Assembly (NCBI GenBank): GCA_028673005.1
Contig: CM054113.1
Span: 169,367,337 to 169,431,336, forward strand
Direction of reading: 5' to 3'
Origin: Tanypteryx hageni
Taxonomy: Eukaryota > Arthropoda > Insecta > Odonata > Petaluridae
DNA length: 64,000 nucleotides
A model generated the notes under the pieces. It saw only the letters and a list, made by a program, of their open reading frames with translations, was not told the DNA's origin and made no database searches. Positions 11,629 to 23,400 of the stretch are shown piece by piece. A program made the position numbers and the translations under genes. Each line of letters starts with the position of its first letter. Within the stretch, counting starts at the first letter, position 1.

Positions 11629-12591
11629 TAGGGCATGGTTTTATTAATCGATTAATCAGTTAACCGTTTTTCAAATTTAATTATTAATTAATCAAAATTT
11701 AAAAAATGGAATAATGATTAAAACGATTAATTGATCCGATACGATTCCTCATGAAACATATTAAATTCTCAGGGCTAACATTCCCACTAATGGGTCTGTC
11801 ATTGTGCGACATTGTAACTGTTTTGACTTATCCTGACTTTTGAGATGTTACTCGGCAAATAATCACTATTCTACATTGTGTGTTTGTGACTGAAGTTTCT
11901 CGTCTTTTTTGAAACTCATCAGTTATGAGTAGTAAGCACGAGCAACGTATGGGATGAGTAACATATAGACGGACAGTAGGTTGGCTCATAGCTCTAAATT
12001 GTGTGCTCTGCCGTCTTTTTGAAACTCATCAGTTCGTATATATTATTTAGAACTCTACACAGTTGATTTCCAGGTTGGCGCTTCGCTATGACATTGTTTA
12101 TCTTTACAAAAAGAGAGTTATGACATCAAATGCACTGGGTATAGATTCCTCACCCCAAGAATAATTAAGTGCATAAAAAGTGAAATGGCTGTCTCGAGAG
12201 CACCAATGGACGTCCCAAAACATTGGAAAAGTTATTTAATGCTTTAGTAACAATTCCTTCAACAAGTGTAGGGACAGAGAGGTTTCAGCGCAGCTGAACT
12301 TTTTGTTACGAAATTGCTCACGTGTTTAAATGATGCAACTATTGATAAGCCGCGTTTTCTGGGTTCCTATCTAATGCAAGAAAATCTTTAAGATAAGAAT
12401 TGAGATAATTGACCACTATGTTTTGTTAAATATATGCACAAGTACCGTTTTACTTATACCGTAAAAATAAATTTATTTAACACCCTTTTCATAAGTATTC
12501 TATTTTTTAATCATTTAAATCAGTTAATCACTGATTAATTTTAAAAATTAATCATTAATCATTTTTTTAATGATTAAAATGCCATGCCCTA
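11629..12591. mobile_element. Internally deleted hAT element inside the LINE
   Basis: 963 bp with terminal inverted repeats TAGGGCATGG / CCATGCCCTA, both followed inward by AT-rich ATTAATC-type sequence, and perfect 8-bp duplications on both sides, which is the hAT hallmark. At about 12280-12385 (+) it keeps the C-terminal dimerisation segment of a hAT transposase: PSTSVGTERF, then after a frameshift ELFVTKLLTCLNDATIDK. The rest of the transposase is gone, so this is a non-autonomous deletion derivative. Confidence 0.88.
12256..12390 (+). pseudogene. hAT transposase C-terminal remnant
   Basis: Translation gives a short PSTSVGTERF phrase, a stop/frameshift, then LFVTKLLTCLNDATIDKPRF ending in LGSYLM. 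This matches the hAT family C-terminal dimerisation region, in which a conserved E-R-F motif precedes a K-R-x-x-L-x-x-x-x-x-x-x-L helix. It is the only coding relic in the element. Confidence 0.75.
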
Positions 12592-12599
12592 GTAGGGAT
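12592..12599 (+). repeat. 8-bp target site duplication, right copy (hAT)
   Basis: gtagggat, an exact match to 11621-11628; LINE coding continues from here. Confidence 0.9.
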
Positions 12600-13160
12600 T
12601 CCAATTTCAGACTCGGTTAAATATCTAAGAGTTACGATCCATATTGATCTCTCGTGGGCAACCGCATTCGCCGATTGATAGGTGCCGCTAACAAAAAGTT
12701 GGCCTTTATAGGGAGAATTGTTCGAAGTAGTTCCAAAAAGTGGAATAATTATATTATTTATATGCCTCAGCTATGTGGGATCTCTACGAATCATGAACAG
12801 ATAGAAATATGAAGCGCCGGGCAGCTAAATTCGTAAAGGGAAATTACGATAGTAAACATAGCGTGACGTCATTAATAGAAAATCTTAAATGGATATCGTT
12901 AGAGGAACGTAGGCTGTAGCCTAGATTTAAATTGCTGAAAAAATATATGTCGGAGGGACTAGCGAATGAGGTAGTAGGTCTTATCAGAAGCCCGACGTAT
13001 CTCGGAAGATAGGACAGGGAGGATAAGATTCGCGAGATCGATTGTAAGACGGAGCGATATAGAGGATCGTTTTTCCTTAGGACGATAAGAGAACATAATA
13101 GGAAAAGATAACGTAGAAAACCTACGGACCTTTGGTGCATTGCATCCCTTGCCATCCACT
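12592..13160 (+). pseudogene. CR1/L2-like LINE, C-terminal coding part
   Basis: Continuation of the LINE protein after the hAT insertion: VGIPISDSVKYLRV, HIDLSWA, a frameshift, then ANKKLAFIGRIVRSS, later LIENLKWISLEERRL and GSFFLRTIREHNRKR. These are typical of the region after the RT in Jockey-superclade LINEs. Several stops and frameshifts. Confidence 0.7.
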
Positions 13161-13195
13161 AAAAAGGCGACTTGCAGGTTGTCATGTAGATGTAT

Positions 13196-13746
13196 TTTCA
13201 AAATATAATGGAGCATATGGGCGTGTATTTTATAAAAAGTTATTCATGTTTTACGAGCAATGCCTTTACTTACAAGCAGGTATTTGATTACCAGTTAAAA
13301 CACATTACGAAATATACGTTTGTCCTTAATCCATCACATCGTGGAATGGCAAAATGGAGCAATGTGACTTTTATGCCTATTTTACATAACGGTGCACATG
13401 GCTAATATAATTAAGACCAGAATCTAGAAATACATAATAAGTACGAGATTTTCATAGCTTTCGGACCACAAATGATTTATTTATCGGATTTATTAAGAGC
13501 CATTTATCGCACGTGTATGAAATCTTTATTGGTGGACGCAACATAACCGGGGCGTTACTCAATTAAAAATAAATGATCTCCAATGTGACGCATTCATTAT
13601 GAGGTCCGTAGCTAATAAAATAATGCATATCTTTGAGTGTAAATTTTCACGACTTCATCGGGTTTGCCGACGTTTTCGGTACTCCTACTTCTAACACGTT
13701 TTGCATTTATGAACAACATACTATTCTGCCATAGAACAGAATCTTT

Positions 13747-13748
<2 letters not shown>
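13196..13748. other. Unannotated DNA
   Basis: No gene or element recognised between the LINE tail and the AT microsatellite. Confidence 0.4.

Positions 13749-13812
<64 letters not shown>
13749..13812. repeat. (AT)n microsatellite
   Basis: About 31 consecutive AT units. The open frame that crosses it encodes only alternating Ile-Tyr and is not a gene. Confidence 0.98.
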
Positions 13813-13813
<1 letters not shown>

Positions 13814-16800
13814 TTTAAAGGAAATTATTCTAGATTTTTCTGCTGATGCTGCTCGGAGTTCACTGCCACATGCTTTGTTTCCTCACGCAGGCTGAAAGAA
13901 TATGCACACTGCAGCACTCTAAGTACGCAACTCCCGCTTTCCTACTGGAAATGGCTGGCATGCAGCGAAGAAGAGAACGGAGATAGTGCTGATTCGATAT
14001 AAGGAGAAGTGAGACAGAGGATACGCGCAATATTATGACGCAAAAACAAGAGCTGTTATAACTTCAATTGCATTTAAACGATACTTAGCTACAGTAATTG
14101 ACGAGGATGAGGAAGATGCGGATAATTGGCTTAGCAGGATCTAAATAAAAAATATCTCTTCAAACTCCGAAACTATTGGTACCATTCCTTTCCAATTTCT
14201 TTAACATACTTTGAAAGGCGGAAAAATCAGTAGAAATGTTCTCCACAGATCACACCAACAGGAAAATTTTTAATGGAAGCGTGGACGAGTAGTTCAGAAT
14301 ATAAGCCCGTATAACTAACTAAATATCGCTTCTGTGTCATCGAGTTTTAATTGGAACCATTAACGTTAAAAAGAGTTAGAATCAGAGGCGGTCAGGAATT
14401 TTATTTGCTCATAACAGAAATAAAAAATATTCATTAAAATACGTAAACAACAGAGCACTTACACCAAAACTTAAATCATACGTTGCTGCTCATTTTTACC
14501 AGTAGCTAAAATCAGAATTCAATGCGATATTCCTTGAAGTAATTTATATGAAAAAATAGTCCGTCAAGAAGGAGCGTCTGGATGCTCCGCTGGCGATTAT
14601 GAATATAATGACGGCCCATTTATGACCCCATTTCAAACTAGGTTTATACTGAATATTACTAACATTAGTAAATGTGCAGGGTGAGCAACCTCTTAAATCT
14701 ACCTTAAATTGAAAAACTCTCGCTGCTGCGTACGCCAAGAAAACAGCATACTTAATTCAAATGATAAGGCTTATTTGGTTTATCAAAAAACGTAACAACT
14801 CCGACCGAAAGCTAATATGAATTACTAAATGGATGTGAATAATAGACGGTGGCCTTGTTCTAAAGCATTTTTCAATGAGACAGTTGTTTTTAAATTTTAA
14901 ATGAAATAACTTTATCTTGATGCGTTATTAAAAACAACATGATGCAATGTGATTGTTTTTAGACGTAATAGGGACACAACATGGAGGTGTTTCCTAACCT
15001 CATCATTCTCTTGCGCTCCTGTCTAGAATTCCTGGAACTCCTTCCTGCCTACCATGGATTCCTTTCCAATCCATTTCACTATCCTCATCAAATGCACTTT
15101 GGAAATAGATACTGTCTTAACTTTTGCTCTATCACTAGTCTCCAACCTTCCATTGAAGAAGCATCTGTGTCATGGTTTGCATGCATGCTGTATGACTGGA
15201 TACGTTTATTCAAAAGATTTTGTGAGTATAATTTTTAAAAACTATCTCTAGTTAGAAGTTCCTAACCTGATGCTTGTTAGCACAGTGATTTTGAAGAGTC
15301 TAACTCCTCTTCTACTAGGCTTAAGATCCTGCTTGCAAGCACCACAAATATAATTTGTTTTCTTTGTAAAAGGAAAAACACATTAGTAATAAAGTTCATT
15401 TTTTGTTTTTGTTTATTTTAATTCGAAATTTTGTTTAAATACCATAGTTTTTGCTTGATATTTCATAAAATAACTTTAACGTATCAAATTGAAATGTTTG
15501 GAGCCCTAGTCTAGGCTTAAATTTTTTGTTTAATTCTCATAAACAGAAGCAGAATTGGAATAAGGCCAATGTAGGTGATAGCCTAGGGATGGTAAGATTT
15601 CAGGGTGGCAATAAAAGTGGGATTTCAGGGCAAGAATCAAAAAGTTAATATTAATTAATTACTGCTCATACATCAAACTCAATATGGGCTTGAAGATTCA
15701 GAAAAAAATTAACCAAGTAACAAGTTTTTGTTATTCATAGTATGTAAATTTATATTTTAATAGTTTTGTGGACCAAATTCCCAATATATAACTCGTTCTA
15801 TTTAATATTTCATATATTGTTTGTTTTTACATAAAATATATTTATTTTAATTTTTTTTAATTTTAATTTTTGATATTTTAAGTAGCTTTTTTGGTCTGGC
15901 TCATACATAAATTTGCAGATATCAGAAAAATTTGTTTCAAAGATAATTATAATGAGAAGTACTAGTTTCACTGCATATATTCATAACATTAAATTTATCC
16001 TTCTAAATTTTGCCAATCATAAAAAAGAAACTCTTTGCTTAGGTATTCATTATTTTTTATAATTCTGAAGTTTTCCTAAATGCAATGTGGACCCCAAAGG
16101 CCATATAGTAAACCCAGAGACATCAGCTCAAGTCTGATGAGGCGATAAATCAACATGTAATGGAATGTTTTTTACTATAAATCTAATGTCTCATCATTTT
16201 TAATTTGATTAGGAGTAATATTATCTTACAAGGCCTAACAAGTCAAAAGGAAATTATATTCATGGCTAAAATTCTCATCTTACAATAAATTATAATTATG
16301 AAAATTATCTTGAAAAAACATATTTAGAAATATGTTTGTTTAAAAATATCATCATGTTAAATTTTCATTCCACCAAATAAAGCAAAGGACCATTCCCAAC
16401 CTTTTTATGACTATTCTAGATAATGCAATTTTGTAATGGGATTCTATTAGTTAAGCAAACTTGATAATTCTCTTTTAAATGAATTAGAGTGATTTGAAAT
16501 GTATGTGATATGCTAGTTAATATACACAGTTAAGGGCTATTAGCAATAGAAGGTGGATTTGTTTGGCTTGTATATCATAATGATAAAGATAGCAAAATGA
16601 TTTTCTGTTACTGGAAAATTTTGAGACATGTTGCAGCAAGAAATAATTGCCTAATTAAAACATATTATTCCAAAGAATTTTTAAAAAATGTGTATCTAAT
16701 ATTATTAATGCAGTAATATATTAAGCTCATGTATTTTGAATTTGGCTAAAATTTTTTGCTTATGTGAGATTTCTCTGATTATTAATCAATAATTAAAAAT

Positions 16801-17213
16801 ATGCTAGCCTCTTAGTTCCAATTCAAGGTTAATAATTATCTTAATTTTTATGATCAGGAATATATTTGTTGGGCTCTTTAGTTTTATGGGAAGTTTCTCC
16901 TTTTACATATACTCAAATAATATTTTCCATGTCATATTTAGTGAGCACAAGATATAAGTTGCCATATATATCGTGTCAAAATCTCTGGGATTTTTTCATA
17001 TGATAGACTTTTCTACCTTTCAAAACATTGTTGACAATGATGTGTTAGTATTAGGTTACTTTTTTCAGTATTTATTGACTTGTATTTTCATTTTTACTTA
17101 TTATGAAACAATAAAAAGTTGCTTTATAAATAAATGGTTGTTGGAACAATTTTTAATTAAAGTGGTGAGAATGAAATGTGATTTCTTATTTAATGTGTTT
17201 TTATTTCCATCAG
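13813..17213. other. AT-rich DNA upstream of the heparanase-like gene
   Basis: No coding region is supported. It must contain the promoter and probably a 5' UTR intron of the downstream gene, but I cannot place either. A donor-like GTGAGT occurs at 15222 and the acceptor-like TTTCCATCAG ends at 17213; pairing them is speculation. Confidence 0.4.
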
Positions 17214-17272
17214 GAATTGAAGTTCTACTGAAACATACTTAATTTGGAACTGAATAAAACATTAATGCAAGC
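17214..17272 (+). promoter_or_regulatory. Likely 5' UTR exon start of the heparanase-like gene
   Basis: A good acceptor (T-rich tract then CAG) ends at 17213, 59 bp before the chosen ATG. There is no other ATG between the in-frame stop region and 17273. The upstream non-coding exon was not identified. Confidence 0.4.
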
Positions 17273-17475
17273 ATGGCTTCTGATATAAGAATATTCAGTG
17301 TTCTGAGCACACTGCTCATTGTCCTATTATCTCTAAAACTATGTGAAAATAGAAAGTTGGAACTTTCATTAAATGCAAGGAGGGCAATGCACCATCTATC
17401 TCCATACTTTCTAAGCATATCTCTTGATCCCTCCCTGTTGGTAGATGAATCTACAGGAGAGTTTTCTGAAGATAG
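17273..17475 (+). CDS. Heparanase-like exon 1 (start, signal peptide)
   Basis: ATG followed by a hydrophobic signal sequence and the first barrel strand (SPYFLSISLDPSLL). It ends phase 2 at the donor GTAAGT (17476). The first in-frame ATG gives the best signal peptide. Confidence 0.85.
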
Positions 17476-20400
17476 GTAAGTAGATATTTTTCTATCTTTT
17501 TTCGATTAATATCAAGAATTTATTTACCTTTTTATTAATGTTAGCATTTAGCTATATAAAAAAGTAAAGCATGATGGTTCTGATTAAGTAACTTATAGGC
17601 CAGAGAATAGCTGTAACAAGTATATACATATTTTATAAAAAGATTGAATTAAAAAATCTCCCCAGAATATCCTTTTAATCTTTGATATTAACTTACTTTG
17701 TCCTATCTCCACAACTATCCTTTTCAAAAAGAACTTTCCTTTTGGTTATAGAAAATTGTCATTTCATTGCCCGTTTTAACCATCCTTAGAAAATGAAGTA
17801 ATTGAATTCTAAATAAAAATAACTAGGAAAGCTTCAACTTTGTACATATTCGTTTTAATGGGGGAATAATGAAAAACTAAAATTTCAATTTTTTGCATAA
17901 ACCAAGGTGATTTCTGAATTAACAAAAAATAGTTTTTTGTTATTCCATTGCTGTACTATCATTGTTATTGTTTCTGTTATACAAATGCCCTGCATTTAAT
18001 TTCATTATAAAATGCCATAACAGATTATAAACTAAATTTTCTATGTATTTTCCTTTAAATAATCATATTTTCATGGCAACGCTTCAAAAAAAAACTAAAT
18101 ATTTTACTTGATATGAACCATTCAATTCACTAGTACACATTCATAAAATTATATTATTCCTCTTAAAAATTTAGACATATATTTAACAATCAAAAATAAA
18201 TTTAATTTTTCTGATATTTTAATTTAAAAATAATTTTATTTTATATCCATCATGTTATTTGGCAAAAATTGTTGTCAAGCTAAATTTATTCAATGAAAAT
18301 GGATGGTATTATTGATGCCAAGAGAATAATCCAGTTGATCACTTTATTGTAAATAATAGAACAATTTTTAACATATTTTGTTTCAGAATTGACTTTGTGA
18401 AGGCTGTAAACATGGCAAAGGGATTATCACCAGCCTTTCTTCGTGTAGGGGGTCCCAGTACAGATAGTAAAATGTTTCGCTTTGAAGCTTTTCCCTTTGA
18501 ATGCGGTGATGACAGTTCATCAAGTAATAATTCCAGTGAAAATTGTGATATTGACCGAAAGAAACAACAATATGTCACATTTAGCGGTGAGTAAAACCTA
18601 GAATAATTTACTCAATGAGTTGGATCTGGATGTGAGATCTTACATCTCCTACTATCCTTTATTTTTTTCACTTATATTAAATTCTGATTTTAATCTTTCT
18701 TGCCATATTATTTCATGGTTATGAAATACATACTTCCAATTTGTGTTTATGTCATAAAGTTGTGATACTTACTCATATTATCCATAGGATTACAAAGCTA
18801 TTTTCAGTCCCATACAGCACTAAGGGGGAGGGAGGGGGGCTCAGAAGCCTACTATCCAAGTTACGATAACAAGCCATAATATTGTTTTTAGGTGTAATAT
18901 ATTTAAAGATATCATAGGGATATACAATTTTCATAATTAATCTGGTATAATGTTGCCTTAACATACTGTAAAGGCAGAAATATTCATGAAAGAACTTTTT
19001 TTCAGATTTATCCTCACTGTGTTTACATGCTCAGATTCATATTACAAATAGAGTGTAAACTACTATCAAATTTACAGAAATAATAAAATATTAACCACAA
19101 GAACATTTTACTCTGCGTAATCTGAGGCATCACACTTGACACATACAGTTTAATTCCTGTTCCCTGTTTGCAATAGCATGTGACCATTTCCAAAAATAAT
19201 TGTACAAACCAGGAATGTTTGTAAAATCAATTGAAATCTATGTGTGCTTGCTTATAACAAGTCTGTGCACAATATAACTTTCTGTCAAAATTTTCACAAA
19301 TTTTATTATAGAGAAATTGATGAAAAGAAAGTTGTGGGCTTCAGAGATGGTACTTTAGAGTTAAAAATAAAACAAGGGAAATTTTGCTTTACCTCATAGA
19401 TTCTCAGTATTTTCACACTCATGGAGCATCATCAGAATAATATGACAACAACCGTTTTATATTGTAGTTACAGTTCTACCTTCATAACAAATAATAGCTT
19501 TTAATTTCATTTTTAAGCATTAACAAGGACCACATCCAGCATAAGAGCAACTACCAATGAACCTCAGGGCACAAGTCAAGAACCTTTCTTTTGCAAATAA
19601 TTGGCATATTTAAAGCTATTCCAATGTTTATCTTTATCTGACTGACTTATTTCAACACTCCTTTCAGATGCTTAACATCATTCATCACTGTAATATTCCT
19701 GTGCTAGCTTGATTTTTTAACTGACTCAAAATTGAACTCAACTCTTAATTATACCTTTCAAACAATACTTAAGATTTAATTCACACATGCAGTTTTCCCT
19801 TGTTACTATTTGACCATATAACTAAGGATGGGAATAATTTTTAAACGAGAAAAAAGTCTGCTATGAACCCGGAGCTCCCACTTGCTGGGCGGATATTCTA
19901 CCACTTAACTATCATAGCAGATAAACTTTACAGTTTATGCCTGTCTGCATAGGATCTTCAGATCACATTATTCCATCAATTTCTTGCTTGGCAATCTCAC
20001 CATTGGAGAGGGAGGAGTTTTCTTCAATGTATCTCTTCGAGGACATCCGATGGGGCAGTTTGATACTAGCTTGGCTAGTTTCGTCCCAACCAAGAAAACA
20101 TCCCCATTCAGAAACGAGGAAATTGATGGGAGACCCGGGTTCGATTTCCGGTCATAGCAGACTTATTTCTCGTTTAAAAATTATTCCCAACTTTACAGCT
20201 TATGCCTGTCTGCATAGGATCTTTGGATCGCATTATTCCATCAATAACTAAGGATGTTAACTTGGCTTGACCCTATTAATTAATTGCAGTAAAATTTATT
20301 CTTAAAATTATGTTTTGGAAAGAGGAATCTCTTAAAAGAAATAGTTTATAAATACTGCTTAATTACCATATTTACCCGAATTCAGGACGAGGTTTTGTCT

Positions 20401-23400
20401 CCAAATTTCAGCTTGTGAAAATTGGGAGTCGTTTTAAAATTCGAGTACGAAGTCATATACCATCAATACATCGCGGTCAATTGATCGGGCGTCAATTCAC
20501 CGCGCTTCAATTTGTGGCGCATCAATTCGTCACACGATAAACAAGTCGCGCGTCAATGCATCGCTCGACAAAGTCATCGCGCGTCAATTCATTGCCAGAC
20601 AAATTCGTCTCGTGACAATTTCGTTGCGAGACAAATTCGTCGCGGGACAATCGTCACAAGACATTCGTCGCGAGACAAATTGGAAGGCGAGACACCATGA
20701 CGAATTTGTCGAGAGATGAATCGACACGCGACCAACTAACCACGACGAATTTATGCGTGACGAAATGACCGCGACGAGTTGTCATAGAACCGTTGGAAGT
20801 ATGGTTACGCGTTTAATCGATGTTTTTTTAAACAAATGAAACAAGATAAAATAATTATATTTTTCATTGCAAACTTACGATCCGGAATTCAATTAATAAA
20901 GTCTTAATTTAAAAAATACATTTTAAAAATTCTTTTTTATTTCAGAAAAAATTGTAACAAACCATTTCAATTAATGAACCTACTACTACCTATACTGAAT
21001 ACGTGTGTTCGAAATATACACCAAATTTTGTCATAAAATCTTTTTTCTGCTTTGAGTCTGCTATTTGGGTAAATACGATAGATTTCAAATAATTGATTTT
21101 TAACATAGAATACAAGCAGGAAAAATTGATTAAAAATAATATTTTTTTCTTCAAGGGAAGTCTCAGACTTCACACTAAAATTTCATCCTTGTAGTCTAAG
21201 TTTTATATTTATTTTGTTTATTTCCTTCTAAAAAGGTGCACAGTTAATGCTTCTAAGCCACTTTGCTGAGGAGGCTGGACTTAAAACTGTGTTATGCCTT
21301 GGGTATGATCTAAACAAACAAGGAAAACATAATAGGAAAGTTACCCAGGATGTATTCGGCTACAAGGTTGAAAAACAAGATAACTGGGATGCTTGGGACT
21401 CAAAACAAGCATTAGACATTATTCGTTTTGCAGACAGTATGGAAATTAGCCTAGGCTATCAGATGGGCTATGGTATGATATAAATTTTTATTTTTTACCT
21501 TCCTCCTAATTTTAATTGCACAATCCTTAAGTGTGTGTCCCTAATGTTGTCATTATAAGATTCAGACCATGATATTTCTTTGAAAAAGCTAAGAATATTT
21601 AGGAAGTTAATGATGATAAAAATTAGAAGTTAATTTTTAACTTGTGCTGTAACTGAAAATTTACAATATGCATTAATTAATAAATTGTTATCTTAGAAAA
21701 TTACATTTAAAACTATTAAACATTCTTTAAAACAGAGGTTGACTATTTGAAAGCTGCCAATAAACTTCGAAATAAGTTAGATGAATCTGATGAGCCAACA
21801 GAATCTCAGAATAGTGAGGGGGAAAAGGATTTCCTTGTTGGAAAGATTGCTGAGGAAGAAGCTCTTAGGGCTGGTGCCGCACTTAGTCGTGATATCATTC
21901 GATTACGCATACTGCTTGATGCATTCCCTCGATCAAGAGGATCACTACTTTTATCACCTGGAATCTGCTTGCCAACAGCATTATCTGGTCACAGAACTCA
22001 ATTGTCAGCAAACTCCAACCAATTAGAACCTCATGCTAGTCGTAAACTGTCAGCATTCCTTCATGCTTTCTTGCATACTTCAGAAAAGGCTATAACTGCA
22101 TTGGTTTGGCACCCGTAAGTACATGTTTATTTAACCCAAGTTTTTTATATCAAATAAATATATTTTAATAGTCATATAATATCAATATATTGGCGTTGGT
22201 ACCAAAATTTGTTGTAACTCAAAAATGACTTGTTGGATATTCCAACAAAATGAGATACTTGTGGAGGTTTTTATTAAAGTAAAATAAATATTCTGTTCAA
22301 TTTTTATCCCAAAGGACAAAAGAAATACATTTTTATATTATGGCCTAAGTAGCATATTGAAGTTATCCCGAATTATTTCAATTCACTCTTTTTCGTTATT
22401 TGTATTTGTATTTGAATATTGGAGTAAACTGTAATATTTTTTAATAAAATATTTTTACATTAAAATAAAATTGTAATCATAGGGTGGCAACATAAATGCA
22501 TTTCTGGTCTTATTGTTAATGGTCATAAACACAAAACCTGAACAGTTCTGTCTAATGCCTTGTTTGAAAGGCAATAATTCAGATATGTCCTATTCTACCC
22601 ATACTGAGATACATGAGTTACACCATCTAAGAAAGGACTGCAGAAGCTACAAGCAAATTGGAGTCATTTTATGTTAACCTTATAAATAAATATTTACTTT
22701 AGATTTCTGTTATGCATGTATCTTCCAGCTGAATTATCAAATTATGGTATTTTATTTAAAAGGAAATAACATTTCACTGGTTTTAAAATGGCGTAAGAAA
22801 TTATGTGGCCAGTATCACAATGTTTTGTCTTTTGGCCAGTCCAATTTCTTTCATTATCTAATAAATTTCATTGCAACACTGTGAAAATTTAATTTTTCAC
22901 TGTTTCATTAAATATTTTACTTTTAATTATTCTAAAATAAATTCTCAAAGTATTGATGTTGAAGGTTTTTCTATATATTGTCATTATAAGTAATGAGTTC
23001 ATACAGATCTGCATAACACATTTAACTGAAATTAATTGAATTAGATGAAATTTGTTCATAATAAATATATTTCATTTATTTTTGCCAAAAATGGTCTTTA
23101 TCTTGAAATACTTACTGTTTTTAATTGAATAATTCATAATTGAGGTTTTATAAATATTTACAGCTCATCATTTTCTGGAGAATGGAATGAACATGGAGCA
23201 ATATCTACTGCACGAAATTCTGATGCTGCATTTCATGAAAAAGATAGCCTTTCCAAGATTCTTGGCCGTGCAATAGCTCACAAGCCCATCTGGATCGGTA
23301 TGAAATTTTAAAAATTTGACAGAAATTGATGCTTTGATTTGATGAAAAAAAATTTTATTGTAAAGTTAAATGAATATATTGTTTTTTGTACAGTTTACAA

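Larger units (their letters stand above)
10620..13195 (+). mobile_element. Decayed CR1/L2-like LINE, split by a hAT insertion
   Basis: RT-like coding runs from about 10636 to 11620, is interrupted by a 963-bp hAT element plus duplicated target, and resumes in register at about 12592 with a VGIPISDSVKYL-type segment. The 3' part shows LKWISLEERRL and FFLRTIREHNR-like phrases and ends in a GTAGATG tail near 13195. A 5' endonuclease domain is not seen, so this copy is 5'-truncated. Frameshifts and stops show it is old. The 5545-5815 fragment belongs to the same family. Confidence 0.8.
18587..21235 (+). other. Intron 2 of the heparanase-like gene
   Basis: The largest intron (2.65 kb). It hosts a foldback SINE at 19832-20243 and a degenerate short-repeat array at about 20470-20790, listed separately. 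Confidence 0.7.

Noticed and set aside
13664..13846. Open frame with a long Ile-Tyr repeat
   Set aside because: It is the (AT)n microsatellite read as codons.
19862..19930. Functional tRNA-Gly gene
   Set aside because: The B box is deleted in the middle and the head is part of a duplicated element with target duplications, so it is a SINE.
20475..20785. CRISPR array
   Set aside because: Units are degenerate, of unequal length, without unique spacers, and the sequence is in an animal intron.
21247..21483. Reading exon 3 through to its in-frame TAA as a truncated heparanase
   Set aside because: A good donor GTATGA precedes the stop and exon 4 continues the frame with matching family sequence.
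21472..21740. Loss of the acid/base Glu in the heparanase-like protein
   Set aside because: Looking only at exon 3 suggests loss, but splicing to exon 4 creates a Glu codon at the aligned position.
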